A stretch of DNA of 40,709 bases, from NCBI GenBank assembly GCA_017958225.1, contig JAGDDD010000027.1, positions 1 through 40,709 of the forward strand. The letters are read 5' to 3'. Each line of letters begins with the position of its first letter. The first letter of the stretch is position 1. The notes beneath the pieces were generated by a model that saw only the letters and a program-made list of their open reading frames with translations, was not told the origin of the DNA and did not search any database. This DNA comes from Alphaproteobacteria bacterium (GTDB taxonomy: Bacteria; Pseudomonadota; Alphaproteobacteria; CAAHEQ01; UBA3637). Below, one piece after another: positions 14,101 through 24,585 of this stretch. The position numbers and the translations under genes are program-made.

Positions 14101-14988
14101 TCAGTGATTGCGGGTGCGCACAAAGCGCGTCAAATCTTCCAAGACGGCCGCTTTTCCCTTAAAATAAGTCAGTGTATCTAACGCCTGTTGCGTCAAGTCA
14201 TCGGCCACCGCTTTGGCCTTTTCCAAACCCAATAACGACACATAAGTTACTTTATGCTCTTTTTCATCTTTATGCAGCGTCTTACCCATTTGCGCCACAG
14301 AGCCTTCCACATCTAAAATATCATCCGTAATTTGGAACAACAGCCCCAGGTGGTGCGTGTATTCTTGTAACACTGCCCTATCTTCCGGCGAAGCGTCGGC
14401 CAAAATCGCACCGGCCTCACAGGCATAGGCCAACAATTGCCCTGTTTTCAAAACCTGTAGGCGTTGCAGTTCTTCCACCGACATGTGCGGTTGATTTTCG
14501 CTCATCAAATCTAACATCTGTCCGCCAATCATACCCTGGCAACCGGCAGCACGCGCCAACAGCGCCACCAACTCGCAACGTTTTTCAGGCGCAATTTCCG
14601 TGTTTTGCGCTATCACTTCAAAAGCGCGCGTCAGCAAGGCGTCGCCGGCTAACAAGGCGGTTGCCTCATCAAACTGTTTATGGCAAGAGGGCCGACCACG
14701 CCGCAAATCGTCATCGTCCATACAGGGTAAATCGTCATGGATCAAAGAATAAGTATGCACCATCTCTAAAGCTGCCGCCACGACCCAACCGGCCTGCGTA
14801 ACGGGCGCAAACATTTCCATGGTAGAAATCAGTAAAAAAGGACGAATTGCCTTGCCGGCATTTAAACTGCTGTAGCGCATGGCCTCGACCACGCGTTTTT
14901 CCTGTGTCTTTGGTAAGGCTAACAGTTGGTCTAAAATAACATCCAGTTGTGCGCGCACATCTTTCAGTTTATTTTGTAATATCGGCAT
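14101..14988 (-). CDS. ispA: Polyprenyl (farnesyl/geranylgeranyl) diphosphate synthase
   Basis: A 295-residue class I isoprenyl diphosphate synthase that joins IPP to allylic diphosphates for quinone and undecaprenol precursors. The first Asp-rich motif is DDLPCMDDDDLRRGRP (about residue 84) and the second is FQITDDILDVEG (about 220). GKAIRPFL near residue 45 is the substrate-binding Gly-Lys-x-x-Arg-Pro. I choose the ATG at 14988, with GGAGG 4 bases upstream; it lies inside the 3' end of xseB (20-base overlap). The xseB-ispA order is common in Proteobacteria. The chain length of the product cannot be fixed from sequence alone. The dxs gene that often follows is absent. Confidence 0.92.
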   Translation of the reverse strand: MPILQNKLKDVRAQLDVILDQLLALPKTQEKRVVEAMRYSSLNAGKAIRPFLLISTMEMFAPVTQAGWVVAAALEMVHTYSLIHDDLPCMDDDDLRRGRPSCHKQFDEATALLAGDALLTRAFEVIAQNTEIAPEKRCELVALLARAAGCQGMIGGQMLDLMSENQPHMSVEELQRLQVLKTGQLLAYACEAGAILADASPEDRAVLQEYTHHLGLLFQITDDILDVEGSVAQMGKTLHKDEKEHKVTYVSLLGLEKAKAVADDLTQQALDTLTYFKGKAAVLEDLTRFVRTRNH

Positions 14989-15199
14989 TTTCCTCCACCC
15001 CGACAACCTGCCCGTCTTGGACCATCAGTTTATCTATGCGGCTTTTGGCATCGGCCAACTTCTTTTCACACAAAGCATACAGGGCGCAGCCTTTTTCATA
15101 CTTGGCTACCGCCTCGTTCAGTTTCACTTGTCCGCTTTCCAAAGCGCGCACGATTTCTTCCAGTTGCGCCATTGCCTCTTCAAAAGTTTCTTCTGCCAT
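14969..15199 (-). CDS. xseB: Exodeoxyribonuclease VII small subunit
   Basis: A 76-residue, mostly helical protein, the small subunit that binds XseA to form the single-strand-specific nuclease. The segments FEEAMAQLEEIVRALESGQV and LNEAVAKYEKGCAL are family hallmarks. AAGGAG precedes the ATG. It follows the glycosyltransferase by 12 bases and overlaps ispA by 20, so all are probably on one mRNA. Confidence 0.93.
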   Translation of the reverse strand: MAEETFEEAMAQLEEIVRALESGQVKLNEAVAKYEKGCALYALCEKKLADAKSRIDKLMVQDGQVVGVEENADITK

Positions 15200-15211
15200 T
15201 GGTCCGTCTCC

Positions 15212-16411
15212 TTATTTCATCAATTCTTTATAAACTGCCCACGTCTTTTTACACATGGTCTCAACCGTGTATCTCTTCAACACTTCTTTTTGTGCGACAT
15301 TGCGCATAAAGTCTTTCCGATTTTCGGGCAAATCAAGCAAAGCGTCTAACTGGCGCGCTAAATCGTCCGAATCGTTGGGCTTGAAATGAAAGCCCGTTCT
15401 GCCATGCTGGATAGTTTCGGCCGCTCCGCCATGATTGGCTGCAATAACCAGGCATTTGACCAGTTGCGCTTCAGGAATCGTGCGCCCAAAGGCTTCCGGC
15501 TTGGTAGTGGCCGAAATCACGACATCTGACGCACCATAAGCGGTCAGCATATCTGCGCAGTGATCAATCAATTTGACCTGTTTTTGCAGGCCAAGTTCCT
15601 TGATTTTCTCTTTCAACAAGTTGGTATAATCTGTCCGCCCCTGATCCGAGCCCACAAAGAAACATTGGACATCCTTGTGCTTCATCTTTTTCAACGCTTC
15701 CATGACCAACAAATGACCTTTGATTTTTGTGCGGCGACCAGGCAACATCAAAACAACTTTACCTTTTTCCACGCCCCAGTCTTTTTTTAACGCCTCAACC
15801 TTCTTTTTATCCAGTTGGCGCGCATCAAACGTTTTCGCATCTGCGCCGCGCGGAATCAAGCGAATCTTGTCCGGATTGACCTTATAATTTTCCAAAATAT
15901 GACGCGCAATATGTTCGGAAACAGCGATGACTAAAGCGCCGGACACCATCACTTGGTTATACCAACGCTTAAAAGGTGCCGGCTTCAAGCCATAGGTGCC
16001 ATGAAAGGTCGTCAGCATCGGAATCTTCAAGCCCCACAACGCCATTTTCACCGTCCAAGCAGGCGCACGAGATCTGACATGCACCACACAAACATTCTTT
16101 TCCACAAATAATTTATGGAGCCTATAGGCGGTTTTAATCATCACAAACGGGTTTTTGGAATGCACGGGCAAGCAAATATGCTCCACGCCCAGCGCCTTCA
16201 AGTCCGCTTCTAAACGACCACCGGATGAAATAACCATATTCTGCTGCCCCTGGGCTGTCAAAAAACGGGCAATTTCCAGTGTGCCTCTTTCCACCCCGCC
16301 GGAATCCAGCGAAGGCAGCACCTGGCAGACAGTCTTGTCAGGATGAGACGCCAAGAAATGAATAATCTTTAAGAACTCACGTTTAGATTTGCGTTTGTGC
16401 GAGATGTTCAT
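15212..16411 (-). CDS. Family 4 glycosyltransferase
   Basis: A 399-residue GT-B fold enzyme of the GT4 type, probably acting on the cytoplasmic face of the membrane on cell-surface glycans. The N-terminal domain has LPSLDSGGVERGTLEIARFL, the acceptor loop of retaining GT4 enzymes. The C-terminal domain has GRRTKIKGH (donor phosphate-binding Lys) and the E-x7-E motif in KPEAFGRTIPEAQ. Donor and acceptor sugars are not predictable. The first 28 bases overlap the 3' end of nifJ, and no strong Shine-Dalgarno is seen, so translation may be coupled to nifJ. It is an unusual operon partner for PFOR. Confidence 0.85.
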   Translation of the reverse strand: MNISHKRKSKREFLKIIHFLASHPDKTVCQVLPSLDSGGVERGTLEIARFLTAQGQQNMVISSGGRLEADLKALGVEHICLPVHSKNPFVMIKTAYRLHKLFVEKNVCVVHVRSRAPAWTVKMALWGLKIPMLTTFHGTYGLKPAPFKRWYNQVMVSGALVIAVSEHIARHILENYKVNPDKIRLIPRGADAKTFDARQLDKKKVEALKKDWGVEKGKVVLMLPGRRTKIKGHLLVMEALKKMKHKDVQCFFVGSDQGRTDYTNLLKEKIKELGLQKQVKLIDHCADMLTAYGASDVVISATTKPEAFGRTIPEAQLVKCLVIAANHGGAAETIQHGRTGFHFKPNDSDDLARQLDALLDLPENRKDFMRNVAQKEVLKRYTVETMCKKTWAVYKELMK

Positions 16412-19400
16412 ATAATTTCAACCTACTCTTTATATTCTCTTGCGCTTTCTTTACCAAATAAGCATAGCGTTCTTTGTCCGTTTGCGCAACCACTTTGAAA
16501 CGCGTTTCTGACGCCATAAAGTCAGCAATATCAGCCGTCGGTTTCGAATCCAGTTGCAAAGGATTCTGACCGTTGGCTAGCAAGCGCGGGTCAAATCTGT
16601 ATAAGGGCCACAGGCCTGTATCTACTGCCATTTTTTGATGCACCAGCCCGTTTTGGCCGATGTCATAGCCATGTGAGATACAATGCGCATAGGCGATAAT
16701 TAACGACGGACCTGGGAAAGAGACAGCCTCATTAAAGGCCTTCAAAGTCTGCATATCTTTTGCGCCAAAGGCCACTTGTGCGACATAGACTTGTTCAGAG
16801 CTCATGGCAATCATACCCAAATCTTTTTTGGGCAACTCATTACCGGCCACCGCAAACTTCGCAGACGCACCAATCGGTGTCGCTTTTGAGCGCTGTCCGC
16901 CTGTGTTAGAATACACGCCCGTATCCAGCACCAAAATATTGACATCCAGGCCAGAGTGCAACACATGATCCAAGCCACCATAGCCGATATCATAGGCCCA
17001 ACCGTCGCCACCGACGATCCACACCGTCTTTTTCACAAAAGCATCACTTAAAGCCAACAACTGCTGGGCTTGTTTATCTTTCTTCAAGCCGGCCAATTTC
17101 TTTTTCAATTGAGCGACGCGCTCTCTTTGCGCTTTAATATCTTGCGCGGTCACTTGCGGTGCCGTAATAATCTCGGTTGCCAATTTCTCGCCCACTTTAC
17201 CGGACAAGGCTTTTAACAATGTCGTAGCAAAAGCCAGTTGATCGTTTAAGGCATAGCGCATACCTAAACCGACCTCGGCATTATCTTCAAACAGGCTGTT
17301 GATCCACGCTGGCCCCTGCCCCTGCGCATTTGTCGTGTAAGGCGTAACAGGCAAGTTGCCGCCATAAATTGACGAACAGCCCGTCGCATTGGCAATCAGC
17401 GCTCTGTCGCCGAACAATTGAGACATCAAACGAATATAAGGCGTCTCTCCGCAGCCGGCACACGCACCTGAAAACTCAAACAACGGTTGAAGCAAACTGA
17501 CATCCTTCACATTGTTTGTATTGACGTCGGCGGCCGACAAATCGGGCGCTTTTTTGAAAAAGTCAAAGTCACGAATATCTTTTGCCAACTCTGTTTGAAT
17601 CGGCTTCATTTCCAACGCTTTGCGTTCCGGATTATCTTTGGCACGCGCCGGACAAACCTGACGACACAAAGTACAGCCGGTACAATCTTCCGGTGCGACC
17701 TGAACAACAAACCCGCAATTGGGGAACTCTTTACCGCGATACGGCACAGACTTAAAGCCCTTGGGTGCTTTCTTCAACAGGTCATTTTTGATAATCTTTT
17801 GACGAATAGCCGCGTGCGGACATACAAACGCGCACTTGCCGCATTGAATACACAATTCCGGCGACCAATTCGGGATGTTGTCTGCAATACGCCGTTTTTC
17901 ATAAGCGGCTGTGCCTGTCGGCCATGTGCCATCCACCACAGGCGCAAACGCCGACACCGGCATCAAATCGCCGCGACCTTCAATAATCGGCGCAGTAATT
18001 TTGCGCAAGAACTCGGGTGCATTAGCGGCCACACCAGGCTGACGACCTTGTTTCGCAGTCACCTTTTTGGGCACCTTCACTTCATGCAAGTGCGCCAAAG
18101 CCGCATTCACAGCGTTGATGTTGGCCTGGACAATCTCCGGCCCTTTCTTCATATAGGTTTTTTCAATCGACTTTTTAATGCGCTCAATCGCTGTTTTCTG
18201 TGGCAAAACGCCAGAAATCGCAAAGAAGCAAGTCTGCATAATGGTATTGATTCTGCGTCCCATGCCGGCCTTTTTCGCCACATCCAATGCGTTGATAACA
18301 AACAAGCGGGCATGCTTATCAATCAAATCTTTTTGAACTTGTGAGGGCAAAATATCCCACACTTTATCGGGCGCGGCCAGCGTATTTAACAGCACAACAC
18401 CTTTATCTGCCAAACAGGAAGTCATATCAATTTTTTCCATAAAGGGCATATGGTGAATAGCCACGAAGTTCGCCCGATCGATGATATAAGGCGCCTTGAT
18501 GACCTTTTTGGCAAAGCGCAAATGCGAGGTGGTCATCGCACCAGACTTTTTGCTGTCATAGACAAAATAGGCCTGCCCGTATGTGCCCTCATCGCCCGCA
18601 ATAATTTTGATAGAGTTTTTGTTGGCGCCCACCGTTCCGTCTGAGCCCAAACCATAGAACACACAGCGACTAACCTCTGGCGAATCAATATTAAACGAAG
18701 CATCCACCGGCAACGATAAGTGTGTCACATCATCTTCAATACCGACTGTAAAGTGCTTTTTCTTTGTGTTGTCCAACACCGCTTTGGCCATCGCCGGCGT
18801 GAAATCTTTTGAAGACAGGCCATAACGCCCACCAAAGACCGACACCGTGCGTCCGGCTTGCGCCAAAGTCGCCACGACATCCAAATACAAAGGCTCACCG
18901 ACCGCACCGGCTTCTTTTGTTCTGTCCAGAACAGTGACCTGTTTGACTGTTTTCGGCAGCGCTTTTAACAACGCTTCCTGCGGGAAAGGACGATACAAAT
19001 GCACTTTGGCAACGCCGGCTTTATAGCCCTTCTTATTCAGATAAGCCACCGTCTCTTCCATGGTTTCAGCCGCCGAGCCCATTACAACGACCACATGCGT
19101 GGCATCTTTGGCACCGACATAATCGACTAGATGATACGCCCTGCCCGTAATTTTCGCAAAGCGATCCATACTGTCTTGAACATGTTGAGCGGCCGCATCA
19201 TAGAAAGGATTGCAAGCTTCTCTGATTTGGAAGAATACATCCGGATTTTCGGCTGTGCCTCTTAAAACAGGATGTTCCGGATTGAGCGCGTTTTTGGCCG
19301 TAAATTGTGTATCTACGTCTTCCATAAAGGTGCGCAATTCATCGGAAGATACTGCCTCAATTTTATTGATTTCATGCGATGTTCTAAACCCGTCAAAGAA

Positions 19401-19907
19401 ATGCAGGAAAGGCACGCGCGCCTTAAAGGTCGCATGATGAGCAATAGCCGCCATATCTTGCGCCTCTTGCACAGAGTGAGATGACAACATGGCAAACCCC
19501 GTCTGACGACAGGACATCACATCCGAATGATCACCGAAAATAGACAACGCATGCGTTGCCACTGTTCGCGCTGCCACATGCATCACAAAAGGCGTCAATT
19601 CGCCGGCAATTTTGTTCATATTGGGGATCATCAGCAACAAGCCCTGCGAAGCGGTATAGGTCGTTGTAATCGCGCCCGCCTGTAAAGCGCCATGCACCGC
19701 CCCGATAGCACCGGCTTCAGATTGCATTTCCAACACAGATGGCACTTTGCCCCAAATGTTCTTTTCGCCTTGGGCGCTCCATGCGTCAGCCCACTCGCCC
19801 ATAGGAGATGATGGTGTAATCGGATAAATAATCGATACGTCTGTCAGTTGAGAAGCCACATACGCGGCGGCTTCGTTTCCATCTACCATTTTCATTGTTT
19901 TTTTCAT
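16383..19907 (-). CDS. nifJ: Pyruvate:ferredoxin (flavodoxin) oxidoreductase
   Basis: A 1174-residue single-chain PFOR, the usual full length. It decarboxylates pyruvate to acetyl-CoA and reduces ferredoxin or flavodoxin. Seen in order: the N-terminal pyrimidine-binding domain (IIYPITPSSPMGEWAD), the central gamma/CoA region, two 4Fe-4S motifs (CIQCGKCAFVCPHA near 686, CTGCTLCRQVCPAR near 742), and the TPP domain with CAGCGE (814), ATGCSS (841), VGGDGWAYDIG and AYAHCISHG (1071), which supply the four Cys of the proximal cluster. I choose the ATG at 19907, with AAGGGG 6 bases upstream. A good promoter lies at 19939-19967. The ferredoxin at 25176 could be its partner. PFOR marks an anaerobic or microaerobic lifestyle and is uncommon in aerobic Alphaproteobacteria. 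Confidence 0.96.
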   Translation of the reverse strand: MKKTMKMVDGNEAAAYVASQLTDVSIIYPITPSSPMGEWADAWSAQGEKNIWGKVPSVLEMQSEAGAIGAVHGALQAGAITTTYTASQGLLLMIPNMNKIAGELTPFVMHVAARTVATHALSIFGDHSDVMSCRQTGFAMLSSHSVQEAQDMAAIAHHATFKARVPFLHFFDGFRTSHEINKIEAVSSDELRTFMEDVDTQFTAKNALNPEHPVLRGTAENPDVFFQIREACNPFYDAAAQHVQDSMDRFAKITGRAYHLVDYVGAKDATHVVVVMGSAAETMEETVAYLNKKGYKAGVAKVHLYRPFPQEALLKALPKTVKQVTVLDRTKEAGAVGEPLYLDVVATLAQAGRTVSVFGGRYGLSSKDFTPAMAKAVLDNTKKKHFTVGIEDDVTHLSLPVDASFNIDSPEVSRCVFYGLGSDGTVGANKNSIKIIAGDEGTYGQAYFVYDSKKSGAMTTSHLRFAKKVIKAPYIIDRANFVAIHHMPFMEKIDMTSCLADKGVVLLNTLAAPDKVWDILPSQVQKDLIDKHARLFVINALDVAKKAGMGRRINTIMQTCFFAISGVLPQKTAIERIKKSIEKTYMKKGPEIVQANINAVNAALAHLHEVKVPKKVTAKQGRQPGVAANAPEFLRKITAPIIEGRGDLMPVSAFAPVVDGTWPTGTAAYEKRRIADNIPNWSPELCIQCGKCAFVCPHAAIRQKIIKNDLLKKAPKGFKSVPYRGKEFPNCGFVVQVAPEDCTGCTLCRQVCPARAKDNPERKALEMKPIQTELAKDIRDFDFFKKAPDLSAADVNTNNVKDVSLLQPLFEFSGACAGCGETPYIRLMSQLFGDRALIANATGCSSIYGGNLPVTPYTTNAQGQGPAWINSLFEDNAEVGLGMRYALNDQLAFATTLLKALSGKVGEKLATEIITAPQVTAQDIKAQRERVAQLKKKLAGLKKDKQAQQLLALSDAFVKKTVWIVGGDGWAYDIGYGGLDHVLHSGLDVNILVLDTGVYSNTGGQRSKATPIGASAKFAVAGNELPKKDLGMIAMSSEQVYVAQVAFGAKDMQTLKAFNEAVSFPGPSLIIAYAHCISHGYDIGQNGLVHQKMAVDTGLWPLYRFDPRLLANGQNPLQLDSKPTADIADFMASETRFKVVAQTDKERYAYLVKKAQENIKSRLKLYEHLAQTQI

Positions 19908-19938
19908 AGGCATCCCCTTGGTTATTGTTATTGAGTTT

Positions 19939-19967
19939 TTTATACTCTGCTTTCAGTGAATTGTCCA
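19939..19967 (-). promoter_or_regulatory. Promoter of nifJ
   Basis: On the minus strand: -35 TGGACA (19967-19962), a 17-base spacer and -10 TATAAA (19944-19939). The start codon is about 30 bases downstream. Confidence 0.6.
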
Positions 19968-20009
19968 GACATTTTGAAAAAATATATTCCCTGACATTTG
20001 ATGATATGA

Positions 20010-20036
20010 AAAACCCCGCCAAAACAGCGGGGTTTT
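20010..20036 (-). terminator. Terminator of groESL
   Basis: Arms AAAACCCCGC (20010-20019) and GCGGGGTTTT (20027-20036) form a 10-bp hairpin ending in four U on the minus strand, 20 bases after the groEL stop. Confidence 0.75.
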
Positions 20037-20055
20037 ATCGTTCCACTCGGTCAGA

Positions 20056-22004
<1,949 letters not shown>

Positions 22005-22060
22005 AAGAACTCCTTTCTAAACTTCTGTAAAAAACGACCTATGTTTCAGGTTATGCTCAT

Positions 22061-22090
22061 TAGATAGTATGATTTTGGCATTTCGTCAAG
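22061..22090 (-). promoter_or_regulatory. groESL promoter, sigma70 with sigma32 (RpoH)-like features
   Basis: On the minus strand: TTGACG (22089-22084), a 17-base spacer and TATCTA (22066-22061). The same stretch reads CTTG-N18-ACTATCT, one mismatch from the alphaproteobacterial RpoH pattern CTTG-N17/18-CYTATNT. No CIRCE inverted repeat (the HrcA operator) is visible before groES, so RpoH control is more likely than HrcA control. Confidence 0.55.
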
Positions 22091-22169
22091 TATCTTGTGT
22101 ATTTTTTTCTTGACTTTCGTAGTATAAATAACAAAAATGCGTAGTAACAGACAAAACAAGGAGTGCCTT

Positions 22170-23093
22170 ATGATAGAAAATATAGAGTTTGTGCTGGCTT
22201 GCGGCGGGCAAAGCACCCGCAATTATCCTCAATCAAAAGGGTTAGCGCATAAAGGGTTCTTGCCCTTTGGCTCTGTGCGCCTGATTGATTATATTTTGCA
22301 ACAGATTTTTGCGGTAGGTGGTAAGTATATCACCATCGTGTGTCGTTCTGAAGACGTCAAAAAGTCCTTTCAAGAGGCTTTGGCGCCCAGCCCGGAAGTT
22401 GAGCAAAAGGTTGAAAAGCGCGGACATCCGAAAATTGCGCAGGCAATCCGGAGCACGCGAATTCCGGAAGGTGTGCAAATTCGCTATGTGATTCAGGAAC
22501 AACCGTTGGGAACAGCGCACGTGCTGGCTTTGGCGCACGAACAATCGCCGGACAGACACATGGCCTTGATTTTTCCGGATGACGTGCATTTGCCCGAACC
22601 GGGACAGCCCCTGCTCTTACAGGCTCTGGCGGATGCCTTCTTGGCTGACCCCAAACAGATTCTTTTGACGACGATTCCTTGTAAGGATGTCAGCGCTTAC
22701 GCCATTGTGCATAATAACCGCATTATCGAAAAGCCTTCGGTGGCCTATAACCTGATGGGCGTGTTTTCGCCGATGTTCTTCCCAAAGGCTTGTTTGGATC
22801 ACATTGTGGCCAAGTGGAAGACCTATCGTCCGGAAGAACCGTTTTTCAAGGGCGAGTGGTTTTACACCGACGCATCAAACGACTTTATGGATGAGGAAGG
22901 CCTGGCAAACGGGTATAAGATTACCACTTTTGCCCGTCCAAACGCTTTGTATTATATGGATGTCGGCAACCTGCCCAACTATGAGCACGCCCTGCTGTTT
23001 TCCTTGCTGACGATGTCGTTGTATAAAGATGAGCACATCCAATTTATCAAGCAATTTCTAAGCGATTTGGACAAAAAAAACGAATCGGAATAA
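22170..23093 (+). CDS. GalU/GlmU-like sugar-phosphate nucleotidyltransferase
   Basis: A 307-residue protein. I choose the ATG at 22170, with AAGGAG 7 bases upstream; an in-frame ATG at 22137 has none. The nucleotide-binding loop is ACGGQSTRNYPQSKGLAHKG then FLPFG, a variant of the usual G-G-x-G-T-R-x-x-P...P-K motif. Further on are QPLGTAHVLALA, FPDDVHLP (metal Asp) and MDVGNLPNYEHAL, as in UTP-glucose-1-phosphate uridylyltransferases. It probably makes a nucleotide sugar for surface glycans. The G-to-S change in the loop (GGQS instead of GGxG) and the AHKG in place of a PK motif make the substrate uncertain. It diverges from groES. Confidence 0.75.
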   Translation: MIENIEFVLACGGQSTRNYPQSKGLAHKGFLPFGSVRLIDYILQQIFAVGGKYITIVCRSEDVKKSFQEALAPSPEVEQKVEKRGHPKIAQAIRSTRIPEGVQIRYVIQEQPLGTAHVLALAHEQSPDRHMALIFPDDVHLPEPGQPLLLQALADAFLADPKQILLTTIPCKDVSAYAIVHNNRIIEKPSVAYNLMGVFSPMFFPKACLDHIVAKWKTYRPEEPFFKGEWFYTDASNDFMDEEGLANGYKITTFARPNALYYMDVGNLPNYEHALLFSLLTMSLYKDEHIQFIKQFLSDLDKKNESE

Positions 23094-23100
23094 AAAACGC

Positions 23101-23129
23101 TTGCCTTTTGTTGCGAAAAGAGTTATACA
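23101..23129 (+). promoter_or_regulatory. Promoter of tRNA-Pro
   Basis: -35 TTGCCT (23101-23106), a 17-base spacer and -10 TATACA (23124-23129). The tRNA begins 15 bases later. Confidence 0.6.
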
Positions 23130-23143
23130 TAGACCCTGACCTT

Positions 23144-23220
23144 CGGAGTGTAGCTCAGCCTGGTAGAGCACTACGTTCGGGACGTAGGGGTCGTGGGTTC
23201 AAATCCCGCCACTCCGACCA
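23144..23220 (+). tRNA. tRNA-Pro (anticodon CGG)
   Basis: A 77-base cloverleaf. The acceptor arms CGGAGTG and CACTCCG pair fully. The anticodon stem is CTACG/CGTAG with loop TTCGGGA, giving CGG. The T-loop is GGTTCAAATCC, and CCA is encoded. A strong terminator follows. Confidence 0.95.
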
Positions 23221-23225
23221 TTGAG

Positions 23226-23256
23226 AAAAGAACGCCCATTTGGGCGTTCTTTTTTT
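23226..23256 (+). terminator. Terminator of tRNA-Pro
   Basis: Arms at 23226-23238 and 23241-23253 pair over 13 bp around two bases (in practice a 4-base loop), core AACGCCCA/TGGGCGTT, followed by a U tract to 23256. Confidence 0.85.
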
Positions 23257-23431
23257 AATCGTGTGTATGGGATTTTAACCCACGGAAAAGTGGGTTCAAC
23301 CGCAGGGCAAAGGCGGGCGCAAGCGCGCCGGTTCATTGCCCAAGGTCAGCGCCACGCGCAAAATCCCGCCATATAAATCTCTATCCCCCGTCCAACCCTT
23401 TGCCGAGCGTGGATTACCTATATCTTTCCTA

Positions 23432-23460
23432 TTGACAAAGGCTCTTTTTTATGTTATTGT
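23432..23460 (+). promoter_or_regulatory. Promoter of the unknown gene at 23501
   Basis: -35 TTGACA (23432-23437), a 17-base spacer and -10 TATTGT (23455-23460); start expected near 23467. The stretch 23257-23431 between the tRNA-Pro terminator and this promoter shows nothing I can identify. Confidence 0.55.
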
Positions 23461-23500
23461 CGCATACTATTCTATGTCCGATATGGTAACGAGAGAGCAA

Positions 23501-24442
23501 ATGACAGATTATACCTTACCTGAGATCCAAGTCCTGCACCAAGTCGGTGCGCCTGTTGCGACAGATTATGCCGTTTTGTCGGGGGCTTATACATGGACCG
23601 ACGCGCATTGTGCCGTCTTGTCTTCATCCGGCACAGAAGATGGCGGTGTGCTTTATATCGATTGCGATGGGGTTGAGGACTGGTGTTGTTCGACCACGCG
23701 CGATGTAGCGCTCTGCCCGGTCATGCCGGCCTCGGAAGTCGCTAAATATTGCCCGGAAGGCGCTAAAGCGGGCGATGTCTTCACTTGCCAGGACAAAGAA
23801 TACCCTCAAGATGCGACAGACGAAAAAACAGGCGCCGAGTTAGATGCTTTGGAAAAGGCCGGACAACTGACCTATACAGGTCGAACTTTCCGGCGTGATG
23901 CGCGTGGCTTGCGCGACTATGACAAAGGCTTTCAGCCCAAACAGTTTCCAGAAGTTATCTACCGGAACAAAAGATTTATTCATGTGCCGGCCAAACTGTG
24001 CGACGGAGATACCCGTCTGTCCAATGGTCAGGCTGTCAGCAACGGGCAATTGGTCTGGGTAGAAGTTCAACCGACGCAATGGCGTGTATTAAAGGACGGA
24101 CGCGCTATATCGCTCAAAGCCTTAGCCGCCGGCTTTCAATTGGACAGCGCCCGGGACTATGACGGCCATTTTCACAAAACGGATATGAGCCGACTGGTGC
24201 TGCCGGCAATCTCTCAAGATCTAGAGCCGCGCCGAGCCAAAACCGCCGCGCAGGCCAAAACGCAGGCCACTGCGCAACCGGCCGGACCGCGCAAAGTGAC
24301 CGAATGGAGCATCGAGCCCGATGAGGTGCATGTGGCGCGCCAAAGATTAAACGCGTTGGAAAACGAAAAACGCATGTGCTTGGCGATTATCCGCCGATAT
24401 GAGCAAGACCTGAAAAAAAGCGAACAACCGGAACATTCTTAA
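23501..24442 (+). CDS. Unrecognised protein with a WVEVQPTQWRV-type domain
   Basis: A 313-residue protein from the ATG at 23501, which has a weak GAGAG upstream; the ATG at 23474 would add nine residues and sit 7 bases from the predicted transcript start. No signal peptide or membrane segment is seen. The first 110 residues hold several Cys (CDGVEDWCCSTTRDVALC). The segment VWVEVQPTQWRVLKDGRAIS, followed by LKALAAGFQLD, then DYDGHFHKTDMSRLVLPAI (about residues 185-240) looks like a compact beta-rich domain that I have the impression recurs in gut bacteria, but I cannot name it. Then comes an Ala/Gln-rich linker and a C-terminal helix (RLNALENEKRMCLAIIRRYE), probably a coiled coil. Function unknown. 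Confidence 0.65.
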   Translation: MTDYTLPEIQVLHQVGAPVATDYAVLSGAYTWTDAHCAVLSSSGTEDGGVLYIDCDGVEDWCCSTTRDVALCPVMPASEVAKYCPEGAKAGDVFTCQDKEYPQDATDEKTGAELDALEKAGQLTYTGRTFRRDARGLRDYDKGFQPKQFPEVIYRNKRFIHVPAKLCDGDTRLSNGQAVSNGQLVWVEVQPTQWRVLKDGRAISLKALAAGFQLDSARDYDGHFHKTDMSRLVLPAISQDLEPRRAKTAAQAKTQATAQPAGPRKVTEWSIEPDEVHVARQRLNALENEKRMCLAIIRRYEQDLKKSEQPEHS

Positions 24443-24450
24443 AAATAAAC

Positions 24451-24480
24451 CACCCCGCCAGATTGACGGGGTGTTTTTTT
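24451..24480 (+). terminator. Terminator; hairpin repeated in reverse at 32580
   Basis: Arms CACCCCG (24451-24457) and CGGGGTG (24467-24473) are followed by seven T. The 23-base hairpin 24451-24473 is the exact reverse complement of 32580-32602. It separates the gene at 23501 from the convergent carD/tRNA-Ser transcript. Confidence 0.8.
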
Positions 24481-24491
24481 AATTGAAGTGA

Positions 24492-24579
24492 TGGCGGATG
24501 GGGAGAGATTCGAACTCCCGGAGGGTTGCCCCTCAACGGTTTTCAAGACCGCCGCAATAGACCACTCTGCCACCCATCC
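24492..24579 (-). tRNA. tRNA-Ser (anticodon TGA)
   Basis: An 88-base tRNA with the long variable arm of type II tRNAs. The acceptor arms GGATGGG and CCCATCC pair fully. The anticodon loop is CTTGAAA with TGA at 24545-24543, and CCA is encoded. Its 5' end is only 6 bases after the carD stop and no promoter is visible between, so it is probably cut from the carD transcript. Confidence 0.95.
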
Positions 24580-24585
24580 TGGATG

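Noticed and set aside
17487-18344. 285-codon plus-strand frame opposite nifJ
   Set aside because: nifJ motifs run without break through the region, and the opposite frame has no ribosome site or recognisable content.
22005-22169. CIRCE element before groES
   Set aside because: No TTAGCACTC...GAGTGCTAA inverted repeat is present; an RpoH-like pattern is a better fit.
23257-23431. Possible decayed gene between tRNA-Pro and the next promoter
   Set aside because: No start, ribosome site or recognisable peptide; only an open frame extension with unlikely composition.
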